This document shows, piece by piece, positions 55,225 through 64,000 of a stretch of DNA of 64,000 nucleotides. Location: positions 3,119,501 to 3,183,500 of the forward strand of contig NZ_JABXWB010000001.1 in assembly GCF_013375555.1 (NCBI RefSeq), read 5' to 3'. Within the stretch, counting starts at the first letter, position 1; each line of letters opens with the position of its first letter. Source of the DNA: Sphingobium sp. EM0848 (lineage in GTDB: Bacteria > Pseudomonadota > Alphaproteobacteria > Sphingomonadales > Sphingomonadaceae). A program made the translations under genes and the position numbers. Under the pieces are notes generated by a model. That model searched no databases. It saw nothing but the letters and a program-made list of their open reading frames with translations, and was not told the origin of the DNA.

Positions 55225-56097
55225 ATGACCTTTCCCCGCATCAGCGTCATCATCCCGCATTATAATGACCTGTCGTCGCTGGGCGACTGCCTTGACGCGC
55301 TGGAGGCACAGAGCCAGTCGCGCGATAGCTTTGAGATCATCGTCGCGGACAATGGATCGCCCATTGACCGGGCGGCGATGGAACGGGTGACGGCAGGCCG
55401 GGCAAGGCTGGTCACGGTAGCCGAAAAGGGGGCGGGGCCTGCACGCAATGGCGGAGTGGCGGCGTCGCGAGGCCCTTATCTGGCGTTCGTGGATTGCGAT
55501 TGCACACCGCATGCGCGCTGGCTGGAGGAAGGCGTCGTCGCGTTGGAACGGCATGATCTGGTTGGCGGGCGCATGGTCGTCACGGTCGACAGGAACCGCG
55601 CCATCACCGGGCCAGAAGCCTTTGAGAGCGTGTTCGCTTTCGACAATCGCCGCTATGTCGAGGAGGAGGCGTTCACCGTGACCGCCAATCTCTTCTGCCC
55701 GCGCCGCCTGTTCGACGAGGTGGGCGGCTTCCGCAACGGCGTGTCGGAGGATAAGGACTGGTGCCATCGCGCCCGCGATGCGGGCTATCGCATCGGCTAT
55801 GCCGAACAGGCGATGGTCGGTCACCCCGCGCGCGTGAGCTGGGATGACTTGCGCAACAAATGGCGGCGGCTGAATGCCGAAACCTACGGCCTTTTTCGCC
55901 CGAAACCCTTTGGCACGGTCAAATGGGTAATGCGTAACTGGTTGTTGCCATTGTCCATCGCGGCGCATGTGCCCACAGTGCTGCGCAGCCCTGCACTGCG
56001 ATCCATGGCCGAGCGCCGGGCAGCCTTGGCGACATTGGTGCAGATCCGGCTGTGGCGCTTCGTTCATGCGCATCAACTGGCCTTCGGGCGGGGGTGA
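55225..56097 (+). CDS. Glycosyltransferase family 2
   Basis: This 290-residue GT-A protein starts RISVIIPHYNDLSSL and has IIVADNGS and a DCDC metal-binding motif. The donor and linkage are unknown. I chose the ATG at 55225; the open frame before it overlaps the acetyltransferase gene. It lies in the plus-strand operon between the acetyltransferase and the next GT2, with spacings of two and five bases. Confidence 0.88.
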   Translation: MTFPRISVIIPHYNDLSSLGDCLDALEAQSQSRDSFEIIVADNGSPIDRAAMERVTAGRARLVTVAEKGAGPARNGGVAASRGPYLAFVDCDCTPHARWLEEGVVALERHDLVGGRMVVTVDRNRAITGPEAFESVFAFDNRRYVEEEAFTVTANLFCPRRLFDEVGGFRNGVSEDKDWCHRARDAGYRIGYAEQAMVGHPARVSWDDLRNKWRRLNAETYGLFRPKPFGTVKWVMRNWLLPLSIAAHVPTVLRSPALRSMAERRAALATLVQIRLWRFVHAHQLAFGRG

Positions 56098-56102
56098 CGG
56101 GC

Positions 56103-57020
56103 ATGCATGTCGTGGTCTGCATCGTGGGCTTCCGCAATGCCGGGGAGATCCGCACTTGCCTCCAGGCGCTGGAGCAGGGCCAGCATCGCGATTTCGAAGT
56201 CGTGATCTGCGAAAATGGCGGAGACGAAGCGTTTTCAGCATTGCGTGACCTGTTGCCCGAGCGGTTTGCCGGCGGACAGGCAGTGACGGCTTTGCTGGCG
56301 CCCGGCAATCTGGGTTATGCCGGCGGCGTCAACCAGTGCATCCAGGCGCGGCCCGATGCCGATGCATGGTGGGTGGTCAATCCTGACACGCGGCCGGAAG
56401 CGGACGCGCTCAAGGCCATGGTCGAACGGCTGGAGCGCGGCGATTGCGATGCGGTGGGCGGCACGCTCTATCATGAAAATGGGCGGGTGCAGGCGCATGG
56501 CGGCCGCTGGCGATCATGGATGGCGCGGGCGGAATCGATCGGCCATGGCAGCGCGCTCTCCGATCCCGTCGATCCGCGTCGGGTCGAGGCGGATATGCAT
56601 TATCTGCTGGGCGCGTCCATGCTGATGAGCGCGCGTTTCGTGGCCGTGACCGGCCTGATGCGGGAGGATTATTTCCTCTATGCGGAGGAAGTGGAGTGGT
56701 GCTTGCGCGGCCGGGCGCGGGGCATGCGGCTGGGTTTCGCGCCGGATGCGCGGGTCATGCATGGGCAGGGCGGGACCACCGGATCGGCCGAGGCGATCGA
56801 TCGGCGTCCCCGGTTGCCCATCTATCTGGACGAGCGCAACAAGCTGCATGTCGTGCGCGACAGCACGCCCGCCCGCCTGCCGGTAGCGGTCGGCCTGTCC
56901 TTTGTGTTCCTGTTCCTGCGCTTCGGTCGTCGCGGCGCCTGGCGGCAGATGGGCTATGGTCTCGCCGGTTGGGCCGCTGCCTTGCGGGGCGCGCGCGGAC
57001 TGCCGCCCTGGATGCGCTGA
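56103..57020 (+). CDS. Glycosyltransferase family 2, rhamnosyltransferase-like
   Basis: This 305-residue GT-A protein starts HVVVCIVGFRNAGEI and has NLGYAGGVNQCI and WWVVNPDTRP. The DYFLYAEEVEWCLRG block is typical of the GT2 group that includes WbbL-type rhamnosyltransferases. The C-terminus has a membrane-proximal hydrophobic part. The donor cannot be decided; no dTDP-rhamnose genes are in the window. I chose the ATG at 56103. The gene is convergent with the ABC exporter, four bases away. Confidence 0.88.
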   Translation: MHVVVCIVGFRNAGEIRTCLQALEQGQHRDFEVVICENGGDEAFSALRDLLPERFAGGQAVTALLAPGNLGYAGGVNQCIQARPDADAWWVVNPDTRPEADALKAMVERLERGDCDAVGGTLYHENGRVQAHGGRWRSWMARAESIGHGSALSDPVDPRRVEADMHYLLGASMLMSARFVAVTGLMREDYFLYAEEVEWCLRGRARGMRLGFAPDARVMHGQGGTTGSAEAIDRRPRLPIYLDERNKLHVVRDSTPARLPVAVGLSFVFLFLRFGRRGAWRQMGYGLAGWAAALRGARGLPPWMR

Positions 57021-57024
57021 ACCT

Positions 57025-58866
57025 TCAGTCGATTACTTCCAGTGAATCAGGATCGCCCAGCATGGCGGCGAAACGGGACGATTGCGCCATCAGTTGAGCA
57101 GGCGGGCCGGATGCCCGCACCTTGCCGTCCTCGATCCAGACGATGTGATCCACCGTCCTGACGGTTTCCAGCCGATGGGTGATGATCACCATCGTCCGCC
57201 CTGCCATGTGGCTGTCGATGGCGTGGCGAATCCTGTTTTCCAGATCGCGGTCCAGCGCGCTCATCGCCTCGTCCAGGATCATGAAGCGTGGCTGGCGCAA
57301 TATGGCGCGGGCAAGGCCGATGCGTTGGCGCTGCCCGCCGGAAAAACGCAGCCCCTCCTGCCCCACCCATTCCTCGAAGCCATAGGGCAGGTTCTCGACA
57401 AATTCGGCGACCCCGGCGCTGCGGGCGGCGGCGATCACATCCTCCTCCGACGCGTCCTCCCGCGCCATGCGGATATTGTCGACCACCGTGCCCTCGATCA
57501 AATCGACATCCTGTCCGGCAACGCTCAACATCCCCAGCCATTCCGTGCGGCGGCACTCGTTCAGCCTGACGCCATCGACCCGGATCTCGCCGGCGACAGG
57601 CGCATAGAGGCGCAGCAGCAGATTGACGATGGTGGTCTTGCCCGCCCCGCTCGCGCCGACCAGAGCGGTGGTCTTGCCCGCTGGTATGGCAAAGGACACG
57701 GCGTCCAGTACCTTGTGCTGATCCTCGCCATAAGCGAAGTCGACATCGTGAAAGCTGATGCTGTCGGCAATATCTTTCACGGGCAGCGTACCGTCGACCG
57801 GATACTCCTTGTCTTCATCCTGGATCATCGCCCGTACCGAGCGCAGTTGTGGCTGCACCTGCGCGATGTACAGCATGTTGGTTTCCAGTTCGCGGACATG
57901 CGGCATCAGCCGGTAGAGCAGCACGACCGCGCCCAATGTCACCGCGAAGCTGGTCTGCCACCAACCCGCCGCCGCGATGATCGTGCACAATATGGCGAGG
58001 TAGCCGATTTCCGTCAGCGGCGGAATCCAGGCGGACAGGCGCAGCATCGCCAGCGAGCTTTCCCGCGCGGCGGCCGAGGACTGGATGAACCGTTCATGAT
58101 GGAACTGTTCCTGCCCATAGGCGCGGATCGTCCGCATTCCCTGCAAGGTGACGAGCATATTTTCGCCCAGGCTCCGGTGCGCGGCCTTCGCCTCTCCGCC
58201 ATGGGCCCGCGCCGGGCTGGAGAGGAAGCGCATCGCCGTCGAGATGATGAGCGTGCCGACAATCGCCGTCAGCGTGATCGGCGCCGACATGCCCAGCAGG
58301 AAAAGGACGAAGACCAATATCGAGCAACTGTTGATGATGAGCCGGGTGAAGGCGGCATAGGCGCTGGCGATGGTCCAGCTTTCGGTGCCCAGCACCTCCA
58401 TCAGTTCGGCCTGTTCATGCTGCTGCACAAAGGCGTAGGACACGGTCAGATATTGCTCGTGAATGCGGTTGCGCACCGCCTCGCTGATTTGTTCGCCGAT
58501 GGCGGAACTGATGCGCGTATAGACCAGCGCCAATATGCCGCGCGCGACGATCATCACCAGGATCAGCAGTGCCAGCTCGGTCGAACTGCCGAACCAGTTG
58601 ACGGCGTCGCGCAGGATCTGGCCGACCAGCCCGTCGCCTTCCGCCGCGGCGACCTGTCCGCTGGCGGTGTAGAGGAACAGCAGGATCAGGGTGATCCCCA
58701 CCGTTTCGGCCAGCGAGGAAATCAGGCCCAATATGATGAGCGTCGGCGTGGTCCAGCGCGGCTTGCCCACCATCGTCAGCAGCCGGTGGAGGTCGTTCAG
58801 GGATGCGCGCGCCGCACCCGGTTCGCGCTCGTCCTGCGTCGTTTCTGGGATCGCTTCGTCCGTCAT
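57025..58866 (-). CDS. MsbA-like ABC exporter, permease and ATPase fused
   Basis: This 613-residue half-transporter has six membrane helices followed by an ATP-binding domain (Walker A GASGAGKTT, signature FSGGQRQRIGLARA, Walker B FMILDEAMSALD). It belongs to the lipid- or lipo-glycan-exporter group. I chose the ATG at 58866, which overlaps the GT2 stop by four bases; an ATG at 58875 is possible. As the last gene of a glycosyltransferase operon it could move a glycolipid or saccharide, but the cargo is unknown. Confidence 0.9.
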   Translation of the reverse strand: MTDEAIPETTQDEREPGAARASLNDLHRLLTMVGKPRWTTPTLIILGLISSLAETVGITLILLFLYTASGQVAAAEGDGLVGQILRDAVNWFGSSTELALLILVMIVARGILALVYTRISSAIGEQISEAVRNRIHEQYLTVSYAFVQQHEQAELMEVLGTESWTIASAYAAFTRLIINSCSILVFVLFLLGMSAPITLTAIVGTLIISTAMRFLSSPARAHGGEAKAAHRSLGENMLVTLQGMRTIRAYGQEQFHHERFIQSSAAARESSLAMLRLSAWIPPLTEIGYLAILCTIIAAAGWWQTSFAVTLGAVVLLYRLMPHVRELETNMLYIAQVQPQLRSVRAMIQDEDKEYPVDGTLPVKDIADSISFHDVDFAYGEDQHKVLDAVSFAIPAGKTTALVGASGAGKTTIVNLLLRLYAPVAGEIRVDGVRLNECRRTEWLGMLSVAGQDVDLIEGTVVDNIRMAREDASEEDVIAAARSAGVAEFVENLPYGFEEWVGQEGLRFSGGQRQRIGLARAILRQPRFMILDEAMSALDRDLENRIRHAIDSHMAGRTMVIITHRLETVRTVDHIVWIEDGKVRASGPPAQLMAQSSRFAAMLGDPDSLEVID

Positions 58867-59879
58867 GGCGCGCAATCGCCAATCGCGAAGACATAGGGCT
58901 GGGCTGGCGGCTGCGGCCGACGGCCGTGGCGGAGGGCGCGCAGGCGCCGCCGCAGGCGTCTTGCTGCCCCCCGCGCAAGTTGCATGCCGGCACTGGGCGC
59001 GGAACGGAACAGGATGTGCGCGGCAAGGCGCGGCTGGGGCCGAGCCAGCATCGCGACCAGCGCCGTCAATTGCCGCGCATCGCGCAGGAAGACGGCCCGG
59101 CGCGCCAGCCAGATCGCATAATTGGCCAGCCCTTCCTTGAGAATTGCCTGTTTGTCGCCGTGGCGTGTCGCCATTTCATCGACGACCATCATCCAAGACC
59201 GCAACATGCGGCACATGTTGCTGGACATATTGTCGGGCAGATAGCGGTAGCCGACCAGATAATCCGGCACCACGGCGAAGCGATGCCGTTCCGCGACGCG
59301 GGCGTAGAACAATATGTCCTCGCACCCCTGTGCTCCGGCGCGCCATAATCCGCTCTCGAAACCCCGGGCATCGATCAGCGCTTGCCGCCGGACCAGCGCC
59401 GCGCTGCCATTGCCGATGAAATTGCCCCGGAACAGATGGTCGAGAACCCAGCCGTCCCGCATCGGCCGGTCGCGATTGTCGGTGACATGGCTGTGCACGT
59501 CGATCTTCGCTGACCAACAATAAACCAGGCCGCAATCGGCACCCGCCGCGTCGAGCGCCTCCAATTGCCGCTCGATCTTGCCGGGCGCCCACAGGTCGTC
59601 CGCGTCGACAAAGGCGATCAGGTCCGACCGGGCATCCTGCCAGCCACGATTGCGTGCGGCGGCGACCCCGCCATTTTGCGTTTCAATCAACCGCACGCGC
59701 GGGTCGGCGGCGGCGTGGGACCGCACGATGGCGGCCGTCTCGTCGCGCGACCCGTCGTCCACCACGATGATCTCCAGCGCGCTATGGGTCTGGCTGCGGA
59801 CACTGCGCAGTGTTTCGTCAATGGTCGCCCGGGCGTTGTAGGCGGGGATGACGATGCTCACCAGTCGCTCGTCGGTCAT
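58863..59879 (-). CDS. Glycosyltransferase family 2
   Basis: This 338-residue GT-A protein starts RLVSIVIPAYNARATI and has IIVVDDGSRD and VDADD metal-binding motifs. It shares the GCED, MSSN and RMLRS motifs with the GT2 at 31270, so the two are related. A basic C-terminal region (ARRLRRRLRALRHGRR) may bind the membrane. The start overlaps the stop of the 1011-residue gene by four bases. Donor and linkage are unknown. Confidence 0.88.
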   Translation of the reverse strand: MTDERLVSIVIPAYNARATIDETLRSVRSQTHSALEIIVVDDGSRDETAAIVRSHAAADPRVRLIETQNGGVAAARNRGWQDARSDLIAFVDADDLWAPGKIERQLEALDAAGADCGLVYCWSAKIDVHSHVTDNRDRPMRDGWVLDHLFRGNFIGNGSAALVRRQALIDARGFESGLWRAGAQGCEDILFYARVAERHRFAVVPDYLVGYRYLPDNMSSNMCRMLRSWMMVVDEMATRHGDKQAILKEGLANYAIWLARRAVFLRDARQLTALVAMLARPQPRLAAHILFRSAPSAGMQLARGAARRLRRRLRALRHGRRPQPPAQPYVFAIGDCAP

Positions 59880-62800
59880 CGCACAGCCTCCATCATTGCA
59901 GCGAAATCCGCGACCGTGCGGTCGCCGCATATCTCCATCCGGCTGAGGTCGAAGAGACAGTCGCCCAACGTCACCGCGCCCACGCCACCGCCCAGCGCCA
60001 GACCATAGCCGCACTGTTCGGCCAGCCTGCCGAAGCGGCCGTCCGTCGCGCCGAAGGGGGATGCGACGGCGCGGGGCGCCCAGCCGATCCATCGTTCGAT
60101 CATTGCCCGCGAGCGCAGCAATTCGCCTGCCAGTTCCCGGCTCGACAGGCCGTCTGCTGCCCGATGCGATGCGAGATGGGAGCCGAAGAACACCCCCTCC
60201 TGCGCCAGCCGCGCTATGGTCGCGGCATCCATCAGCGGCGCGGGCGTTCCGTGCCGCGCGTCCCATTGGGACGTGCCACCGACATGATCGGTCACCAGAA
60301 ACACTTCCGCCGTCAGGTCGAGGCTCCGGAGGACAGGCCAGGCGTTATCGGCAAAATCCTGAAATCCGTCATCGAAGGTGATCCAGACCGGCCGCCCGGC
60401 AAAGGGCTCGTCATGGGCGAGGTGCCATTGGACATGATCGGCGGTCACCGCATGATAGCCATGCGACCGCAACCAGCGCATCTGGTCGCGGAAATCCCTG
60501 CATGTCACGCGATAGCGCCGTAGCGCATCCGGCCCTTCGTCGCTGACCGCATGGTACATCAGCACCGGCAGGGCGGGCCGGCGTTCCCCCACGGCTTCGG
60601 CCCGCAGCGTGGGCGCGCCGTTCCATATGACCCGTCGCGCAACCGCCGGGTCCAGCGGCGCCTCTATCCGATACCGTTCGATCACCGGCGAAGCGGATAT
60701 TTCCTCCTCCGCAACACGGCGGAAGCGGTCGACGCGATACAGTTCGGTCTGGATCGACCGTTCGAGGATCAGGCCGGGCACATCCTCCAGAGCCTGCGCG
60801 ATCACCTTGACGCCGAAGGGATTGGCCCAGTCGAAGCCGGTCCGGCTGCGGTCGTCGCCGATCATATGGGCATGGGCGGTGATCATGACGCCGCCCGGCG
60901 CCAAGGCCGTCGTCAGCCGCGCGACCACTGCCTGCAATTCAGCGACATCATCCAGATAGTAGAGGACTTCGGAACAGACGATCAGGTCCATGTTTTGCGG
61001 TAACGGGTCACGGGACAGGTCGAGCACGGCGAAATCGATATTGTCCCTGCCCTTGCACCGTGCATGAGCGCGCATCACGGCCGGCTCGGCGATATCGGTG
61101 GCGGTCAGATGGCCGACCTTCGCCGCCAGCATGGTGGTGAAGCGCCCCTCCGCACAGGCCAGTTCCAGCGCCTTGGCCACGGGACGGTCCGGCAACAGGG
61201 ACAATTGCAGGCGATATTTCTCCTGCTCATAGGGCGAGCCATAATTCCACGGGTCTTCCGTCGCGAAATAACTGTCCCAGAAAGCCTTCCGGTCGCCGTC
61301 GCGCGCCGCTTCGGCCGGCGGCTCCAGTCGGGGTGCCGCTGCCGGTGCGGGCTTTGGCGCCATCAGGGCCTCGGCGCGGGCCTCCACCGCCAGCAGAGCC
61401 AGTGCGTGATTATGGCCGCCGGGCGGATACATGTTGGGAAGGTGATCCACCAGATGCACGCCTTCCGCCAATGCCCTCCGGCGGTCATCGCCCGCGCTGA
61501 GCCTGCGCGCGATCCGCGTCATCCATCCCAATTGCGAGCGGTCCACGCCGTGCTGGCCTTCCGCGCGCCGAATGGCTGCCGGTGCGGCAAGAGCGCCGAT
61601 GAAGCCGCCGATGGCCTTGCGCGTCGGATCGGGGAAGCGGCTCTGGTCCACCCATTCCAACAGGTCGAACCGCCCCAGCATGGCCGGTTCGGCAATGGCG
61701 GCGACCTCTTCGCCCTCCATGACATAGGCGTAGAGCCGATCCTGCGGGCCGACCGTTTCCGTGACCGTCGGCGCATCGGCCGCCATGCGCAGCCCCAATG
61801 TCAGGCCCAGCGGACGCGGCGCCGACAGATCGTCATGACAAAGCAGCTTGCGGTCCAGCGCATAGCGCATCCGGCGTTCCGCGACGGGATCGGCCCAGGC
61901 CTGTCCCATTTCAAGGAACAGCCGGTCCAACGCTTCCCCATAATCGGGCCAAAGCGCGGCAAGCCGCGACGGCACGGTTCGCAGGCTGACCGACAGTGCC
62001 TCGATGATCGTGTCGGCAAGCGCCTCCGCCCGGTCGGGGCCGCAGCCGAGAGCGGCCAGAACCTCCCGGTCGAGGACCAGATCGTCCCCACCGATCAGCG
62101 CGACCACCATGTTCCACAGGGCGAACCAAGCATAGGCCTCTTCCGGCGAAAGGCCGTTGGCGTCGTCCAGCCCGGCGGCATGGTGGGGCAGGGGATGGCG
62201 CACGCGCGGATCGGGTCCGAAGGCGCGGAACACCACCTTCCGTCCATCCTCCAGCATCTGGCGGCTGGCGCGGGTCAGCGATCCGGTGGAGGCGCGGTAA
62301 TAGGCAAAGGGCTTGTCCACCATCAGCCATTGCGTGCCCGCGCGGGAGAGGCGTTGCCACAGATCCCAATCCTCGCACGTCGGCAGGCTCGTGTCGAAAC
62401 CGCCTGCGTCCACGACCATCTGCCGGTCGATCATCAGGCAATTGATCGTGACCGCGCAGGTCCGGGCAAATATGTGGAAGGGCGCATCCTGCACCCGTGG
62501 ATCGACCGTGCTGGCCGTCATCGTCCCATCGGGCATGACCCGCTGATAGCCGCAATAGGCGACGCGATAGTCCGGCGCTGCATCCAGCGCGGCCAGCATC
62601 GTCGCCATGAAGCCGGGATCGATCCAGTCGTCCGAATCCAGAAAACTCATCCACTGGCCAGCGGCCAGCGCGATCCCGCGATTCCGCGCCGCCGCCGCGC
62701 CTTCGCGCGTGCCCTGCACCAACCGGAAACGGCTGTCCTGCGCAGCGCGTCGGGCCACGATGGCGGCTGTCGCGTCGGTCGATCCGTCATCGACGATCAA

Positions 62801-62911
62801 CGCTTCCCAATCGGTGAAGCTCTGGGCGGCAAGGCTGTCCAGTGCCGCCTCGATCGTCGCTTCCGCATTATAGGCCGGCATGATGACCGAAACGCATGGC
62901 GCCTCAGCCAT
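59876..62911 (-). CDS. GT2 / NodS-like methyltransferase / polysaccharide deacetylase fusion
   Basis: This 1011-residue protein has three enzyme domains. Residues 1-230 are a GT2 (SVIMPAYNAEATI, DDGST, DSDDW at about 90). Residues 230-540 are helical with no recognised family. Residues 540-727 resemble NodS-type SAM methyltransferases (TEDPWNYGSPYEQEKY, LELACAEGRFTTML, VCSEVLYYLDD). Residues 780-1011 are a NodB-type deacetylase (PVLMYHAV, ITFDDGF and HLASH). It would combine sugar transfer, methylation and de-N- or de-O-acetylation in one protein. The start at 62911 overlaps the upstream GT2 stop by 8 bases. Confidence 0.85.
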   Translation of the reverse strand: MAEAPCVSVIMPAYNAEATIEAALDSLAAQSFTDWEALIVDDGSTDATAAIVARRAAQDSRFRLVQGTREGAAAARNRGIALAAGQWMSFLDSDDWIDPGFMATMLAALDAAPDYRVAYCGYQRVMPDGTMTASTVDPRVQDAPFHIFARTCAVTINCLMIDRQMVVDAGGFDTSLPTCEDWDLWQRLSRAGTQWLMVDKPFAYYRASTGSLTRASRQMLEDGRKVVFRAFGPDPRVRHPLPHHAAGLDDANGLSPEEAYAWFALWNMVVALIGGDDLVLDREVLAALGCGPDRAEALADTIIEALSVSLRTVPSRLAALWPDYGEALDRLFLEMGQAWADPVAERRMRYALDRKLLCHDDLSAPRPLGLTLGLRMAADAPTVTETVGPQDRLYAYVMEGEEVAAIAEPAMLGRFDLLEWVDQSRFPDPTRKAIGGFIGALAAPAAIRRAEGQHGVDRSQLGWMTRIARRLSAGDDRRRALAEGVHLVDHLPNMYPPGGHNHALALLAVEARAEALMAPKPAPAAAPRLEPPAEAARDGDRKAFWDSYFATEDPWNYGSPYEQEKYRLQLSLLPDRPVAKALELACAEGRFTTMLAAKVGHLTATDIAEPAVMRAHARCKGRDNIDFAVLDLSRDPLPQNMDLIVCSEVLYYLDDVAELQAVVARLTTALAPGGVMITAHAHMIGDDRSRTGFDWANPFGVKVIAQALEDVPGLILERSIQTELYRVDRFRRVAEEEISASPVIERYRIEAPLDPAVARRVIWNGAPTLRAEAVGERRPALPVLMYHAVSDEGPDALRRYRVTCRDFRDQMRWLRSHGYHAVTADHVQWHLAHDEPFAGRPVWITFDDGFQDFADNAWPVLRSLDLTAEVFLVTDHVGGTSQWDARHGTPAPLMDAATIARLAQEGVFFGSHLASHRAADGLSSRELAGELLRSRAMIERWIGWAPRAVASPFGATDGRFGRLAEQCGYGLALGGGVGAVTLGDCLFDLSRMEICGDRTVADFAAMMEAVR

Positions 62912-64000
62912 GGGGGCGCTTCTGCCGCCAGTAGAATAGGAGGCCTGCGAAATAGCCGGTGACTTCCTGCTTCAGAAAGCGATCCTCGATGGTTCGGCCC
63001 TGCCACAGCCGCCGCCATATCCGCCCCGCATACCAGCGCGGCATCCACCACAATGCTTGCCGAAGGTTGCAGCGCAGCCCGGTGCGTTCGTTCTGCACCA
63101 TCAGCGCCGCCGCATGACCCCGCATGTAGGAATAGATCTGGTGAGACAGCCCTTCCATCGCCCGGCGATGGAAGTGGAAGGCGATGGCTGTGGGTTCGTA
63201 ACGGCAATCGATCCCCGCCGCGAGCAGGCGGTACCAATATTCCGAATCGCCCGAACAGCCCGCCTGTCCGACATCCAGCCGCTCGTCGAACAGGCCGACC
63301 CTGTCGAAAACATCGCGGCGGAAGGCCATGCTGGCCCCCGCGCCGACCTTCCACGCGGGAAAGACGGCCTGGGCGGAGGTCGCCGCAAAATCGGCGGCGC
63401 GAAAATCGATCCGGTCATAGCCCTGGCCGAAACTCCAGAAGCTTTCGAAATGGCGTTGCGCCGCCGTTTCCAGCTCGCCCGGCAGCACCAGCCCGGTCAC
63501 CGCGCCGATGGACGGCTCGTCGAAGGCGGCCAGCAGATGCTCCAGCCATTGCGGGTGCAACAGCACATCGTCGTCCGTATAGGCGATGATATCGGCGGTG
63601 GCGCGCATGGCGCCGGTGTTGCGGGCGAAATCCAGCCCCGGCCGGTCCTCCCGCACATAGACGACGCCTGCCTCCAGCGCGACTTCGCGGGTGCGCCCGT
63701 CGCGCGAGGCATTGTCGACGACCACGATTTCGCTGGGCGTGACGCTTTGTTGCGGAAGCGAAGCGAGGCAGCGCTTCAGCTCTTCCGGCCGGTCGCGGGT
63801 GCAGATCACCACGCTGACGCTCAGCGGCGGCAGGGAAGCGGGGCGTGCGGGCGGGGTGCCGGTCTCCACGCGTTTTTCCCGGCCGTCGTCCAGCCGCAGA
63901 ACATGGCCCACCGCATAGCCGGAACGCCAGAAAACGGTCATGGCTTCGCTTGCCGCGGCAAACGGGGCGGCGTCCGCCCTGTCGAGATCGATATGCTTGA
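62904..64000 (-). CDS. Glycosyltransferase family 2, 5' end beyond the window
   Basis: At least 345 residues are visible. The GT2 core begins VSVVICTRDRPEEL and has VVDNAS and YTDDDV metal-binding motifs, with ERLDVGQAGCSGDSEYWYR further on. An ATG at 63941 could start the protein, but the frame stays open to the edge and encodes HIDLDRADAAPFAAASEAM, which looks like the N-terminal region of related enzymes, so the true start is probably outside. It is first in the four-gene overlapping chain. Confidence 0.85.
   Translation of the reverse strand, partial: KHIDLDRADAAPFAAASEAMTVFWRSGYAVGHVLRLDDGREKRVETGTPPARPASLPPLSVSVVICTRDRPEELKRCLASLPQQSVTPSEIVVVDNASRDGRTREVALEAGVVYVREDRPGLDFARNTGAMRATADIIAYTDDDVLLHPQWLEHLLAAFDEPSIGAVTGLVLPGELETAAQRHFESFWSFGQGYDRIDFRAADFAATSAQAVFPAWKVGAGASMAFRRDVFDRVGLFDERLDVGQAGCSGDSEYWYRLLAAGIDCRYEPTAIAFHFHRRAMEGLSHQIYSYMRGHAAALMVQNERTGLRCNLRQALWWMPRWYAGRIWRRLWQGRTIEDRFLKQEVTGYFAGLLFYWRQKRPHG

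Noticed and set aside
57082..58896. 604-codon plus-strand frame over the ABC exporter
   Set aside because: It is antisense of Walker A, signature and Walker B motifs of a real transporter.
61064..62962. 632-codon plus-strand frame over the fusion protein
   Set aside because: The minus strand carries three recognisable enzyme domains; this frame has no motif.

Overview
The window looks like chromosomal DNA of a GC-rich alphaproteobacterium, most likely a sphingomonad (Sphingomonas/Sphingobium type). The evidence is the family make-up of the genes, the gelF-D-C-E style exopolysaccharide (EPS) block with gelB- and gelK-like genes, and the many HWE-kinase, PilZ and RTX proteins. The genus call is inference from protein families, since no rRNA gene is present.

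Region 1 (1-22.3 kb) is mostly housekeeping. It holds the end of prfB, a lipid-anchored methyltransferase-like protein, a PilZ protein, a TelA/XpaC-like module with a 51-codon membrane gene, typA, a nucleoside transporter, a DUF1176 protein, egtB-egtD (ergothioneine) followed by a FUSC permease, a GGEEF diguanylate cyclase, a PduO-type adenosyltransferase, gluQ, an HNH endonuclease gene broken at a run of eight T, a Crp/Fnr regulator, murA with an overlapping HWE-type kinase, a response regulator that overlaps the kinase tail to tail, a DNA glycosylase, a ferredoxin, rlmB and tRNA-Tyr(GTA).

Region 2 (22.5-50.5 kb) is a large EPS locus. Precursor genes are ugd, galU, galE and a UDP-glucuronate decarboxylase. 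The lipid-linked repeat would be started by the GelB-like phosphoglucosyltransferase and extended by the GelK-like glucuronosyltransferase. A Wzx-like flippase, a Wzy-like polymerase and the GelF-D-C-E export and length-control proteins would complete a Wzx/Wzy system. Added to this core are a pyruvyltransferase overlapping an FrhB-like iron-sulfur protein, two related right-handed beta-helix proteins (one membrane-anchored, one fused to RTX repeats), a small RTX protein and a PrtD-type secretion ABC transporter. No rhamnose-synthesis genes are seen, so the polymer probably differs from gellan or welan; this is inference.

Region 3 (50.6-64 kb) continues the accessory EPS genes. A phage/GTA spike-base-like protein and a large beta-helix protein are followed by an AAA ATPase, a hexapeptide acetyltransferase and two GT2 glycosyltransferases on the plus strand. 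On the minus strand a four-gene chain with 4-8 bp overlaps encodes a GT2 running off the right edge, a 1011-residue GT2/NodS-like methyltransferase/polysaccharide deacetylase fusion, another GT2, and an MsbA-like ABC exporter.

The best candidates for undescribed biology are the spike-like cassette inside the EPS locus, the beta-helix pair with type I secretion, and the three-domain fusion.
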